Assembly (NCBI GenBank): GCA_964016985.1
Contig: OZ024830.1
Coordinates: 58,574,104-58,638,103, forward strand
Direction of reading: 5' to 3'
Source: Anodontia alba
Lineage: Eukaryota > Mollusca > Bivalvia > Lucinida > Lucinidae
DNA length: 64,000 bases
Below, in pieces: positions 35,794 to 49,965 of the stretch. The stretch's first letter is position 1. Each line of letters begins with the position of its first letter. Under the pieces are notes generated by a model, which was not told the origin of the DNA, ran no database searches, and saw only the letters and a list, made by a program, of their open reading frames with translations. Both the position numbers and the translations under genes were made by a program.

Positions 35794-38700
35794 GATTGTA
35801 AGGTAAAACTTTTAATAGGTCATTTTTCATTATTTTTACATTAATTCTGTAAGGTTGCAAGGTAATATCTAGTTTTGAATAGGATGTTTTTCATCATTAA
35901 ATATCACTTTAATGGTATGTTTGAAAAGGGAAAATATCATGTTTGCTTAGGAAGCTCTCAGATTATGACAAGTTATACTCATCTGGGCCATCATTGGTGG
36001 CATCCTTTTAACATTTTGCTGTGGAACTTGTGATGTGTTTTCTTTGGTTGGGATAATCAGGCATGATATATACATTATTTAAATGTTAGAGAGTATAAAA
36101 GATTGCAAGGCAATATCAACTTTAAACAGGCTTCTTTTCATTGTTAAACATTACTTTCAAAATGTTGTAAGGTAATACTAGCTTTGTATAGGATGTTTTT
36201 CACTTTTAAATATTACTTGTAAGGTACTTTTGAAAAAAATAAAGATCACGCAGGCTATGGTAACTCTCTGACCACAGGTCAAAATAATTTTTGGTCATAT
36301 CCTGTTAAGACACTTCACATCCACTAGGGCAAGTATTATTTACAAACCGACAGTGTTGGTACAGGTGAGTCTTCTGAATCAGATGTTATGTTTATCTGGG
36401 CCTTCAGTGTTGGCTACCAGTTAACATTTTGCTGTGGAACTTGTGATATGTCCACTTTGGTTGGGATGACCATTCATAATATATAAATCATTTCAATATT
36501 AAATGATATACGTTGTTAAGTAAATTAGTAAATAGGTTGTTTTTCCATATTTTTTACAATACTTCTGTAAGGTTGCAAGGAAAGATAATACCTAGTTTTG
36601 AATAGGATGCTTTTCATCCTAAAATATCACTTTGAAGGTATTTTTGAAAAGGGAAAATATTATGTTTTCTTAGGAAACTCTCAGACCTTAGGTCTAAAGA
36701 ACATTTGGTCATATCCTGTTAAGACACTTCACATCTACTGAGGCAAGTAGTATTTAATGACCAACAGTGGTGGTACAGATGAGCCTTCTGAATCAGGTTG
36801 TGTTTATCATGGCCTTTACTGTTGGCATCCAGTTAAGATTTTGCTGTGGAACTTGTGATGTGTCCACTTTGGTTGGGATGACTATGCTTATTATATAAGT
36901 CATTTCAGTGTTAGAGTTTAAATGTTGCAAGGTAAAATTGTAAATAGGTTTTTTTATTATTATTATTTTTTGAAATACTTCTGTAAGGTTGCAAAGTCAT
37001 AACTAGTTTTGAATAGGATGCTTTACATTCTCAAATATCGCTTTGAAGGTATTTTTGAAAAGGAAAAATATAATGTCTTCTTACGAAACTCTCAGACCTT
37101 AGGTCTAAAGAATTTTTGGTCATATCCTATTAAGATACATTATATTCATTGGGGTAAAATTATTTAATGAGCAACAGTCATGTTAAGAATGAGTTTTCTG
37201 AATGACAAGTTATACTTATCTGGGCCATACTGTTGGCATCCTTTTAACATTTTGCTGTGGAACTTGTGATGTGTTTACTTTGGTTGGGATGACCATACCT
37301 AATATATATACATTATTCAAATGTTACAATATAAAAGGTTGCAAGGTAATATTAAGTTTATATAGGCTGCTTTTTATTACTAAACATCACTTTTGTAAGG
37401 TCGGAAGATTAAAGTAGTTTTGCATGGGATGATTTTTCATTGTTAAATTTCACTTTAAAAGTACTTTTTAAAGGAGATAACTTCATGTCTGCATAGGAAA
37501 CTCTCAAACCTTAGGTCTAAAGAACTTTTGGTCATATCCTGTTATGACACTTCACATCCACATAGTCAAGTAGTATTTACTGACCAACAGTGGTGGTACA
37601 GGTGAGCCTTCTGAATCAGGTTGTGTTTATCATGACCTTCACTGTTGGAATCCAGTTAACATTTTGCTGTGGAACTTGTGATGTGTCCACTTTGGTTGGG
37701 ATGACCTGGCATATTATATACATTAGCAAAATGTTAGTGTATAAAAGATTGTAAGGTAAAACTTTTAATAGGTCATTTTTCATTATTTTTACATTAATTC
37801 TGTAAGGTTGCAAGGTAATATCTAGTTTTGAATAGGACGTTTTTCATCATTAATATCACTTTAATGGTATGTTTGAAAAGGGAAAATATCATGTTTGCTT
37901 AGGAAGCTCTCAGATTATGACAAGTTATACTCATCTGGGCCATCATTGGTGGCATCCTTTTAACATTTTGCTGTGGAACTTGTGATGTGTTTTCTTTGGT
38001 TGGGATAATCAAGCATGATATATACATTATTTAAATATTAGAGAGTATAAAAGATTGCAAGGCAATATCAATTTTAAACAGGCTTCTTTTCATTGTTAAA
38101 CATTACTTTCAAAATGTTGCAAGGTAATACTAGCTTTGTATAGGATGCTTTTCACTTTTAAATATTACTTGTAAGGTATTTTTGAAAAAAGTAAAGATCA
38201 TGCAGGCTATGGTAACTCTCTGACCCACAGGTCAAAATAATTTTTGGTCATATCCTGTTAAGACACTTCACATCCACTAGGGCAAGTATTATTTACAAAC
38301 CGACAGTGTTGGTACAGGTGAGTCTTCTGAATCAGATGTTATGTTTATCTGGGCCTTCAGTGTTGGCTACCAGTTAATATTTTGCTGTGGAACTTGTGAT
38401 ATGTCCACTTTGGTTGGGATGACCATTCATAATATATAAATCATTTCAATATTAAATGATATACGTTGTAAAGTAAAATAGTAAATAGGTTGTTTTTCCA
38501 GATTTTTTACAATACTTCTGTAAGGTTGCAAGGAAAGATAATACCTAGTTTTGAATAGGATGCTTTTCATCCTAAAATATCACTTTGAAGGTATTTTTGA
38601 AAAGGAAAAATGTTATGTTTTCTTAGGAAACTCTCAGACCTTAGGTCTAAAGAACATTTGGTCATATCCTGTTAAGACACTTCACATCCACTTAGGCAAG

Positions 38701-40860
38701 TAGTATTTAATGACTAACAGTGGTGGTACAGATGAGCCTTCTGAATCAGGTTGTGTTTATCATGGCCTTTACTGTTGGCATCCAATTAACATTTTGCTGT
38801 GGAACTTGTGATGTGTCCACTTTGGTTGGGATGACCATGCATATTATATGTCATTTCAATGTTAGAGTTTAAATGTTGCAAGGTAAAATTGTAAATAGGT
38901 TGCTTTTTTTTATTATTATTTTTGGAAATACTTCTGTAAGGTTGCAAAGTCATAACTAGTTTTGAATAGGATGCTTTTCATTCTCAAATATCGCTTTGAA
39001 GGTATTTTTGAAAAGAAAAATATTATGTCTTCTTACGAAACTCTCAGACCTTAGGTCTAAAGAATTTTTTGATCATATCCTATTAAGATACATTATATTC
39101 ATTGGGGTAAAATTATTTAATGACCAACAGTCATGTTAAGAATGAGTTTTCTGAATGACAAGTTATACTTATCTGGGCCATACTGTTGGCATCCTTTTAA
39201 CATTTTGCTGTGGAACTTGTGATGTGTTTACTTTGGTTGGGATGACCATGCATAATATATATACATTATTCAAATGTTACAATATAAAAGGTTGCAAGGT
39301 AATATTAAGTTTATATAGGCTGCTTTTTATTACTAAACATCACTTTTGTAAGGTTGCAAGGTAAAAGTAGTTTTGCATGGGATGATTTTTCATTGTTAAA
39401 TTTCACTTTAAAAGTACTTTTTAAAGGAGATAACTTCATGTCTGCATAGGAAACTCTCAAACCTTAGGTCTAAAGAACTTTTGGTCATATCCTGTTATGA
39501 CACTTCACATCCGCATAGGCAAATAGTATTTACTGACCAACAGTGGTGGTACAGGTGAGCCTTCTGAATCAGGTTGTGTTTATCATGACCTTCACTGTTG
39601 GAATCCAGTTAACATTTTGCTGTGGAATTTGTGATGTGTCCACTTTTGTTGGGATGACCTGGCATAATATATACATTAGCAAAATGTTAGTGTATAAGAA
39701 GATTGTAAGGTAAAACTTTTAATAGGTCATTTTTCATTATTTTTACATTAATTCTGTAAGGTTGCAAGGTAATATCTAGTTTTGAATAGGATGTTTTTCA
39801 TCATTTATATCACTTTAATGGTATGTTTGAAAAGGGAAAATATCATGTTTGCTTAGGAAGCTCTCAGATTATGACAAGTTACTCTCATCTGGGCCATCAT
39901 TGGTGGCATCCTTTTAACATTTTGCTGTGGAACTTGTGATGTGTTTTCTTTGGTTGGGATAATCAGGCATGATATATACATTATTTAAATGTTAGAGAGT
40001 ATAAAAGATTGCAAGGCAATATCAATTTTAAACAGGCTTCTTTTCATTGTTAAACATTACTTTCAAAACGTTGCAAGGCAATATTAGCTTTGTATAGGAT
40101 GCTTATTCACTTTTAAATATTACTTGTAAGGTATTTTTGAAAAAAGTAAAGATCACGCAGGCTTTGGTAACTCTCTGACCACAGGTCAAAATAATTTTTG
40201 GTCATATCCTGTTAAGACACCTTACATCCACTAGGGCAAGTATTATTTACAAACCGACAGTGTTGGTACAGGTGAGTCTTCTGAATCAGATGTTATGTTT
40301 ATCTGGGCCTTCAGTGTTGGCTACCAGTTAACATTTTGCTGTGGAACTTGTGATATGTCCACTTTGGTTGGGATGACCATTCATAATATATAAATCATTT
40401 CAATATTAAATGATATACGTTGTGAAGTAAAATAGTAAATAGGTTGTTTTTCCGTATTTTTTACAATACTTCTGTAAGCTTGCAAGGAAAGATAATACCT
40501 AGTTTTGAATAGGATGCTTGTCATCCTAAAATATCACTTTGAAGGTATTTTTGAAAAGAGAAAATATTATGTTTTCTTAGGAAACTCTCAGACCTTAGGT
40601 CTAAAGAACATTTGGTCATATCCTGTTAGACACTTCACATCCACTTAGGCAAGTAGTATTTAATGACTAACAGTGGTGGTACTGATGAGCCTTCTGAATC
40701 AGGTTGTGTCTATCATGGCCTTTACTGTTGGCATCCAATTAACATTTTGCTGTGGAACTTGTGATGTGTCCACTTTGGTTGGGATGACCATGCATATGAT
40801 ATAAGTCATTTCAATGTTAGAGTTTAAATGTTACAAGGTAAAATTGTAAATAGGTTGTTT
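35793..40860 (+). repeat. Five-monomer HOR block right of LINE copy 3
   Basis: A-B-C-D-E units with empty LINE target sites near 37745 and 39705. The part to about 39.6 kb is the 6168 bp-shifted counterpart of 29.6-33.5 kb, including the AATCAAGCATG and GACCCACAGG variants. Confidence 0.93.
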
Positions 40861-43800
40861 TTTTTTTATTATTATTTTTTGAAATACTTCTGTAAGGTTG
40901 CAAAGTCATAACTAGTTTTGAATAGGATGCTTTTCATTCTCAAATATCGCTTTGAAGGTATTTTTGAAAAGGAAATATATAATGTCTTCTTACGAAACTC
41001 TCAGACCTTAGGTCTAAAGAATTTTTTGTCATATCCTGTTAAGATACATTTCAATCTTTGGGGTAAAATTATTTAATGACCAACAGTCATGTTAAGAATG
41101 AGTTTTCTGAATGACAAGTTATACTTATCTGGGCCATACTGTTGGCATCCTTTTAACATATTGCTGTGGAACTTGTGATGTGTTTACTTTGGTTGGGATG
41201 ACCATGCATAATATATATACATTATTCAAATGTTAGGATATAAAAGGTTGCAAGGTAATATTAAGTTTATATAGGCTGCTTTTTATTACTAAACATCACA
41301 TTTGTAAGGTTGCAAGGTAAAAGTAGTTTTGAATGGGATGATTTTTCATCGTTAAATTTCACTTTAAAAGTACTTTTTAAAGGAGATAACTTCATGTCTG
41401 CATAGGAAACTCTCAGACCTTAGGTCTAAAGAACTTTTGGTCATATCCTGTTATGACACTTCACATCCACATAGGCAAGTAGTATTTACTGACCAACAGT
41501 GGTGGTACAGGTGAGCCTTCTGAATCAGGTTGTGTTTATTATGGCCTTCACTGTTGGAATCCAGTTAACATTTTGCTGTGGAACTTGTGATGTGTCCACT
41601 TTGGTTGGGATGACCGGGCATAATATATACATTATGAAAATGTTAGTGTATAAAAGATTGTAAAGTAAAACTTTAAATAGGTCATTTTTCATTATTTTTA
41701 CATTAATTCTGTAAGGTTGTAAGGTAATATCTAGTTTTGAATAGGATGTTTTTCATCATTAAATATCACTTTAATGGTATGTTAGAAAAGGGAAAACATC
41801 ATGTTTGCTAATAAAGCTCTCAGATTATGCAAGTTATACTCATCTGGGCCATCATTGGTGGCATCCTTTTAACATTTTGCTGTGGAACTTGTGATGTGTT
41901 TTCTTTGGCTGGGATAATCAGGCATGATATATACATTATTTAAATGTTAGAGAGTATAAAAGATTGCAAGGCAATATCAATTTTAAACAGGCTTCTTTTC
42001 ATTGTTAAACATTACTTTCAAAATGTTGCAAGGTAATACTAGCTTTGTATAGGATGCTTTTCACTTTTAAATATTACTTGTAAGGTATTTTTGAAAAAAG
42101 TAAAGATCACGCAGGCTATGGTAACTCGCTCACCACAGGTCAAAATAATTTTTGGTCATATCCTGTTAAGACACTTCACATCCACTAGGGCAAGTATTAT
42201 TTACAAACCGACAGTGCTGGTACAGGTGAATCTTCTGAATCAGATGTTATGTTTATCTGGGCCTTCAGTGTTGGTTACCAGTTAACATTTTGCTGTGGAA
42301 CTTGTGATATGTCCACTTTGGTTGGGATGACCATTCATAATATATAAATCATTTCAATGTTAAATGATATATGTTGTAAAGTAAAATAGTAAAAAGGTTG
42401 TTTTTCCAGATTTTTTACAATACTCTGTAAGGTTGCAAGGAAAGATAATACCTAGTTTTGAATAGGATGCTTTTCATCCTAAAATATCACTTTGAAGGTA
42501 TTTTTGAAAAGGGAAAATGTTATGTTTTCTTAGGAAACTCTCAGACCTAAGGTCTAAAGAACATTTGGTCATATCCTGTTAAGACACTTCACATCCACTT
42601 AGGCAAGTAGTATTTAATGACCAACAGTGGTGGTACAGATGAGCCTTCTGAATCAGGTTGTGTTTATCATGGCCTTTACTGTTGGCATCCAGTTAACATT
42701 TTGCTGTGGAACTTGTGATGTGTCCAGTTTGGTTGGGATGACCATGCATATTATATAAGTCATTTTAATGTTAGAGTTTAAATGTTGCATGGTAAAATTG
42801 TAAATAGGTTGTTTTTTTTATTATTATTTTTTTGAAATACTTCTGTAAGGTTGCAAAGTCATAACTAGTTTTGAATAGGATGCTTTTCATTCTCAGATAT
42901 CGCTTTGAAGGTATTTTTGAAAAAGAAAAAAATATTGTGTCTTCTTACGAAACTCTCAGACCTTAGGTCTAAAGAATTTTTGGTCATATCCTATTAAGAT
43001 ACATTATATTCATTGGGGTAAAATTATTTAATGACCAAAAGTTATGTTAAGAATGAGTTTTCTGAATGACAAGTTATACTTATCTGGGCCATACTGTTGG
43101 CATCATTTTAACGTTTTGCTGTGGAACTTGTGATGTGTTTACTTTGGTTGGGATGACCATGCATAATATATATACATTATTCAAATGTTAGGATATAAAA
43201 GGTTGCAAAATAATATAAAGTTTATATAGGCTGCTTTTTATTACTAAACATCACTTTTGTAAGATTGCAAGGTAAAAGTAGTTTTGAATGGGATGATTTT
43301 TCATTGTTAAATTTCACTTTAAAAGTACTTTTTAAAGGAGATAACTTCATGTCTGCATAGGAAACTCTCAGACCTTAGGTCTAAAGAACTTTTGGTCATA
43401 TCCTGTTATGACACTTCACATCCACATAGGCAAGTAGTATTTACTGACCAACAGTGGTGGTACAGGTGAGCCTTCTGAATCAAGTTGTGTTTATCATGGC
43501 CTTCACTGTTGGAATCCAGTTAACATTTTGCTGTGGAACTTGTGATGTGTCCACTTTGGTTGGGATGACCGGGCATAATATATACATAAGCAAAATGTTA
43601 GTGTATTAAAGATTGTAAGGTAAAACTTTTAATAGGTCATTTTTCATTATTATTACATTAATTCTGTAAGGTTGCAAGGTAATATCTAGTTTTGAATAGG
43701 ATGTTTTTCATGATTAAATATCACTTTAATGGTATGTTTGAAAAGGGAAAATATGTTTGCTTAGGAAGCTCTCAGATTATGTCAATTTATACTCATCTGG

Positions 43801-45480
43801 GCCATCATTGGTGGCATCCTTTTAACATTTTGCTGTGGAACTTGTGATGTGTTTACTTTGGTTGGGATGACCATGCATAATATATATACATTATTCAAAT
43901 GTTAGGATATAAAAGGTTGCAAGGTAATATTAAGTTTTTATAGGCTGCTTTTTATTACTAAACATCACTTTTGTAAGGTTGCAAGGTAAAAGTAGTTTTG
44001 AATGGGATGATTTTTCATTGTTAAATTTCACTTTAAAAGTACTTTTTAAAGGAGATAACTTCATGTCTGCATAGGAAACTCTCAGACCTTAGGTCTAAAG
44101 AACTTTTGGTCATATCCTGTTATGACACTTCACATCCACATAGGCAAGTAGTATTTACTGACCAACAGTGGTGGTACAGGTGAGCCTTCTGAATCAGGTT
44201 GTGTTTATCATGACCTTCACTGTTGGAATCCAGTTAACATTTTGCTGTGGAACTTGTGATGTGTCCACTTTGGTTGGGATGACCTGGCATAATATATACA
44301 TTAGCAAAATGTTAGTGTATAAAAGATTGTAAGGTAAAACTTTTAATAGGTCATTTTTCATTATTTTTACATTAATTCTGTAAGGTTGCAAGGTAATATC
44401 TAGTTTTGAATAGGATGTTTTTCATCATTAAATATCACTTTAATGGTATGTTTGAAAAGGGAAAATATGTTTGCTTAGGAAGCTCTCAGATTATGTCAAT
44501 TTATACTCATCTGGGCCATTATTGGTGGCATCCTTTTAACATTTTGCTGTGGAACTTGTGATGTGTTTTCTTTGGTTGGGATAATCAGGCATGATATATA
44601 CATTATTTAAATGTTAGAGAGTATAAAAGATTGCAAGGCAATATCAGTTTTAAACAGGCTTCTTTTCATTGTTAAACATCACTTTCAAAACGTTGCAAGG
44701 TAATACTAGCTTTGTATGGGATGCTTTTCACTTTTAAATATTACTTCTAAGGTATTTTTGAAAAAAGTAAAGATCATGCAGGCTATGGTAACTCTCTGAC
44801 CACAGGTCAAAATAATTTTTGGTCATATCCTGTTAAGACACTTCACATCCACTAGGGCAAGTATTATTTACAAACCGACAGTGTTGGTACAGGTGAGTCT
44901 TCTGAATCAGATGTTATGTTTATCTGGGCCTTCAGTGTTGGCTACCAGTTAACATTTTGCTGTGGAACTTGTGATATGTCCACTTTGGTTGGGATGACCA
45001 TTCATAATATATAAATCATTTCAATATTAAATGATATACGTTGTAAATTATAATAGTAAATAGGTTGTTTTTCCATATTTTTTACAATACTTCTGTAAGG
45101 TTGCAAGGAAAGGTAATAACTAGATTAGAATAGGATGTTTTTCATCCTAAAATATCACTTTGAAGGTATTTTTGAAAAGGGAAAATATTATATGTTTTCT
45201 TAGGAAACTCTCAGACCTTAGGTCTAAAGAACATTTGGTCATATCCTGTTAAGACACTTCACATCGACTTAGGCAAGTAGTATTTAATGACCAACAGTGG
45301 TGGTACTGATGAGCCTTCTGAATCAGGTTGTATTTATCATGGCCTTTACTGTTGGCATCCAGTTAAGATTTTGCTGTGGAACTTGTGATGTGTCCAGTTT
45401 GGTTGGGATGACCATGCATATTATATAAGTCATTTCAATGTTAGAGTTTAAATGTTGCAAGGTAAAATTGTAAATAGGTT
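40860..45480 (+). repeat. 4.62 kb tandem duplication, first unit
   Basis: The unit contains the order A-B-C-D-E-A-E-A-B-C-D-E in rotation. An A monomer joins directly to an E monomer near 43850, so B, C and D are missing once. Diagnostic variants (GGCTGGGATAATCAGG near 41908, AACTCGCTCACCACAGG near 42124, GTAAATTATAATAG near 45043) recur 4.56-4.62 kb to the right. Unit edges are arbitrary. Confidence 0.9.
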
Positions 45481-48400
45481 TGTTTTTTTTTATTATTATT
45501 TTTTGAAATACTTTTGTAAGGTTGCAAAGTCATAACTACTTTTTAATAGGATGCTTTTCATTCTAAAATATCGCTTTGAAGGTATTTTTGAAAAGAAAAA
45601 ATATTATGTCTTCTGATGAAACTCTCAGACCTTAGGTCTAAAGAATTTTTTGTCATATCCTGTTAAGATACATTTCATTCATTGGGGTAAAATTATTTAA
45701 TGACCAACAGTCATGTTAAGAATGAGTTTTCTGAATGACAAGTTATACTTATCTGGGCCATACTGTTGGCATCCTTTTAACATTTTGCTGTGGAACTTGT
45801 GATGTGTTTACTTTGGTTGGGATGACCATGCATAATATATATACATTATTCAAATGTTAGGATATAAAAGGTTGCAAGGTAATATTAAGTTTATATAGGC
45901 TGCTTTTTATTACTAAACATCACATTTGTAAGGTTGCAAGGTAAAAGTAGTTTTGAATAGGATGATTTTTCATCGTTAAATTTCACTCTAAAAGTACTTT
46001 TTAAAGGAGATAACTTCATGTCTGCATAGAAAACTCTCAGACCTTAGGTCTAAAGAACTTTTGGTCATATCCTGTTATGACACTTCACATCCACATAGGC
46101 AAGTAGTATTTACTGACCAACAGTGGTGGTACAGGTGAGCCTTCTGAATCAGGTTGTGTTTATTATGGCCTTCACTGTTGGAATCCAGTTAACATTTTGC
46201 TGTGGAACTTGTGATGTGTCCACTTTGGTTGGGATGACCGGGCATAATATATACATTATGAAAATGTTAGTGTATAAAAGATTGTAAAGTAAAACTTTAA
46301 ATAGGTCATTTTTCATTATTTTTACATTAATTCTGTAAGGTTGTAAGGTAATATCTAGTTTTGAATAGGATGTTTTTCATCATTAAATATCACTTTAATG
46401 GTATGTAAGAAAAGGGAAAACATCATGTTTGCTAATAAAGCTCTCAGATTATGCAAATTATACTCATCTGGGCCATCATTGGTGGCATCCTTTTAACATT
46501 TTGCTGTGGAACTTGTGATGTGTTTTCTTTGGCTGGGATAATCAGGCATGATATATACATTATTTAAATGTTAGAGAGTATAAAAGATTGCAAGGCAATA
46601 TCAATTTTAAACAGGCTTCTTTTCATTGTTAAACATTACTTTCAAAATGTTGCAAGGTAATACTAGCTTTGTATAGGATGCTTTTCACTTTTAAATATTA
46701 CTTGTAAGGTATTTTTGAAAAAAGTAAAGATCACGCAGGCTATGGTAACTCGCTCACCACAGGTCAAAATAATTTTTGGTCATATCCTGTTAAGACACTT
46801 CACATCCACTAGGGCAAGTATTATTTACAAACCGACAGTGCTTGTACAGGTGAATCTTCTGAATCAGATGTTATGTTTATCTGGGCCTTCAGTGTTGGTT
46901 ACCAGTTAACATTTTGCTGTGGAACTTGTGATATGTCCACTTTGGTTGGGATGACCATTCATAATATATAAATCATTTCAATGTTAAATGATATATGTTG
47001 TAAAGTAAAATAGTAAAAAGGTTGTTTTTCCAGATTTTTTACAATACTCTGTAAGGTTGCAAGGAAAGATAATACCTAGTTTTGAATAGGATGCTTTTCA
47101 CCCTAAAATATCACTTTGAAGGTATTTTTGAAAAGGGAAAATGTTATGTTTTCTTAGGAAACTCTCAGACCTAAGGTCTAAAGAACATTTGGTCATATCC
47201 TGTTAAGACACTTCACATCCACTTAGGCAAGTAGTATTTAATGACCAACAGTGGTGGTACAGATGAGCCTTCTGAATCAGGTTGTGTTTATCATGGCCTT
47301 TACTGTTGGCATCCAGTTAACATTTTGCTGTGGAACTTGTGATGTGTCCAGTTTGGTTGGGATGACCATGCATATTATATAAGTCATTTCAATGTTAGAG
47401 TTTAAATGTTGCATGGTAAAATTGTAAATAGGTTGTTTTTTTTATTATTATTTTTTTGAAATACTTCTGTAAGGTTGCAAAGTCATAACTAGTTTTGAAT
47501 AGGATGCTTTTCATTCTCAGATATCGCTTTGAAGGTATTTTTGAAAAAGAAAAAAATATTGTGTCTTCTTACGAAACTCTCAGACCTTAGGTCTAAAGAA
47601 TTTTTGGTCATATCCTATTAAGATACATTATATTCATTGGGGTAAAATTATTTAATGACCAAAAGTTATGTTAAGAATGAGTTTTCTGAATGACAAGTTA
47701 TACTTATCTGGGCCATACTGTTGGCATCATTTTAACGTTTTGCTGTGGAACTTGTGATGTGTTTACTTTGGTTGGGATGACCATGCATAATATATATACA
47801 TTATTCAAATGTTAGGATATAAAAGGTTGCAAGGTAATATTAAGTTTATATAGGCTGCTTTTTATTACTAAACATCACTTTTGTAAGATTGCAAGGTAAA
47901 AGTAGTTTTGAATGGGATGATTTTTCATTGTTAAATTTCACTTTAAAAGTACTTTTTAAAGGAGATAACTTCATGTCTGCATAGGAAACTCTCAGACCTT
48001 AGGTCTAAAGAACTTTTGGTCATATCCTGTTATGACACTTCACATCCACATAGGCAAGTAGTATTTACTGACCAACAGTGGTGGTACAGGTGAGCCTTCT
48101 GAATCAAGTTGTGTTTATCATGGCCTTCACTGTTGGAATCCAGTTAACATTTTGCTGTGGAACTTGTGATGTGTCCACTTTGGTTGGGATGACCTGGCAT
48201 AATATATACATTAGCAAAATGTTAGTGTATTAAAGATTGTAAGGTAAAACTTTTAATAGGTCATTTTTCATTATTATTACATTAATTCTGTAAGGTTGCA
48301 AGGTAATATCTAGTTTTGAATAGGATGTTTTTCATGATTAAATATCACTTTAATGGTATGTTTGAAAAGGGAAAATATGTTTGCTTAGGAAGCTCTCAGA

Positions 48401-49965
48401 TTATGTCAATTTATACTCATCTGGGCCATCATTGGTGGCATCCTTTTAACATTTTGCTGTGGAACTTGTGATGTGTTTACTTTGGTTGGGATGACCATGC
48501 ATAATATATATACATTATTCAAATGTTAGGATATAAAAGGTTGCAAGGTAATATTAAGTTTTTATAGGCTGCTTTTTATTACTAAACATCACTTTTGTAA
48601 GGTTGCAAGGTAAAAGTAGTTTTGAATGGGATGATTTTTCATTGTTAAATTTCACTTTAAAAGTACTTTTTAAAGGAGATAACTTCATGTCTGCATAGGA
48701 AACTCTCAGACCTTAGGTCTAAAGAACTTTTGGTCATATCCTGTTATGACACTTCACATCCACATAGGCAAGTAGTATTTACTGACCAACAGTGGTGGTA
48801 CAGGTGAGCCTTCTGAATCAGGTTGTGTTTATCATGACCTTCACTGTTGGAATCCAGTTAACATTTTGCTGTGGAACTTGTGATGTGTCCACTTTGGTTG
48901 GGATGACCTGGCATAATATATACATTAGCAAAATGTTAGTGTATAAAAGATTGTAAGGTAAAACTTTTAATAGGTCATTTTTCATTATTTTTACATTAAT
49001 TCTGTAAGGTTGCAAGGTAATATCTAGTTTTGAATAGGATGTTTTTCATCATTAAATATCACTTTAATGGTATGTTTGAAAAGGGAAAATATGTTTGCTT
49101 AGGAACTCTCAGATTATGTCAATTTATACTCATCTGGGCCATTATTGGTGGCATCCTTTTAACATTTTGCTGTGGAACTTGTGATGTGTTTTCTTTGGTT
49201 GGGATAATCAGGCATGATATATACATTATTTAAATGTTAGAGAGTATAAAAGATTGGAAGGCAATATCAGTTTTAAACAGGCTTCTTTTCATTGTTAAAC
49301 ATCACTTTCAAAACGTTGCAAGGTAATACTAGCTTTGTATGGGATGCTTTTCACTTTTAAATATTACTTCTAAGGTATTTTTGAAAAAAGTAAAGATCAT
49401 GCAGGCTATGGTACTAGGGCAAGTATTATTTACAAACCGACAGTGTTGGTACAGGTGAGTCTTCTGAATCAGATGTTATGTTTATCTGGGCCTTCAGTGT
49501 TGGCTACCAGTTAACATTTTGCTGTGGAACTTGTGATATGTCCACTTTGGTTGGGATGACCATTCATAATATATAAATCATTTCAATATTAAATGATATA
49601 CGTTGTAAATTATAATAGTAAATAGGTTATTTTTCCATATTTTTTACAATACTTCTGTAAGGTTGCAAGGAAAGGTAATAACTAGTTTAGAATAGGATGC
49701 TTTTCATCCTAAAATATCACTTTGAAGGTATTTTTGAAAAGGGAAAATATTATATGTTTTCTTAGGAAACTCTCAGACCTTAGGTCTAAAGAACATTTGG
49801 TCATATCCTGTTAAGACACTTCACATCGACTTAGGCAAGTAGTATTTAATGACCAACAGTGGTGGTACTGATGAGCCTTCTGAATCAGGTTGTGTTTATC
49901 ATGGCCTTTACTGTTGGCATCCAGTTAACATTTTGCTGTGGAACTTGTGATGTGTCGACTTTGGT
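45481..49965 (+). repeat. 4.62 kb tandem duplication, second unit
   Basis: Near-copy of 40860-45480. Differences include a deletion of about 80 bp near 49413, where GCTATGGTA joins CTAGGGCAAG. It ends near 49966 at a junction (TTGGGATTATATAAATC) into a left-domain type of monomer. Confidence 0.9.
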
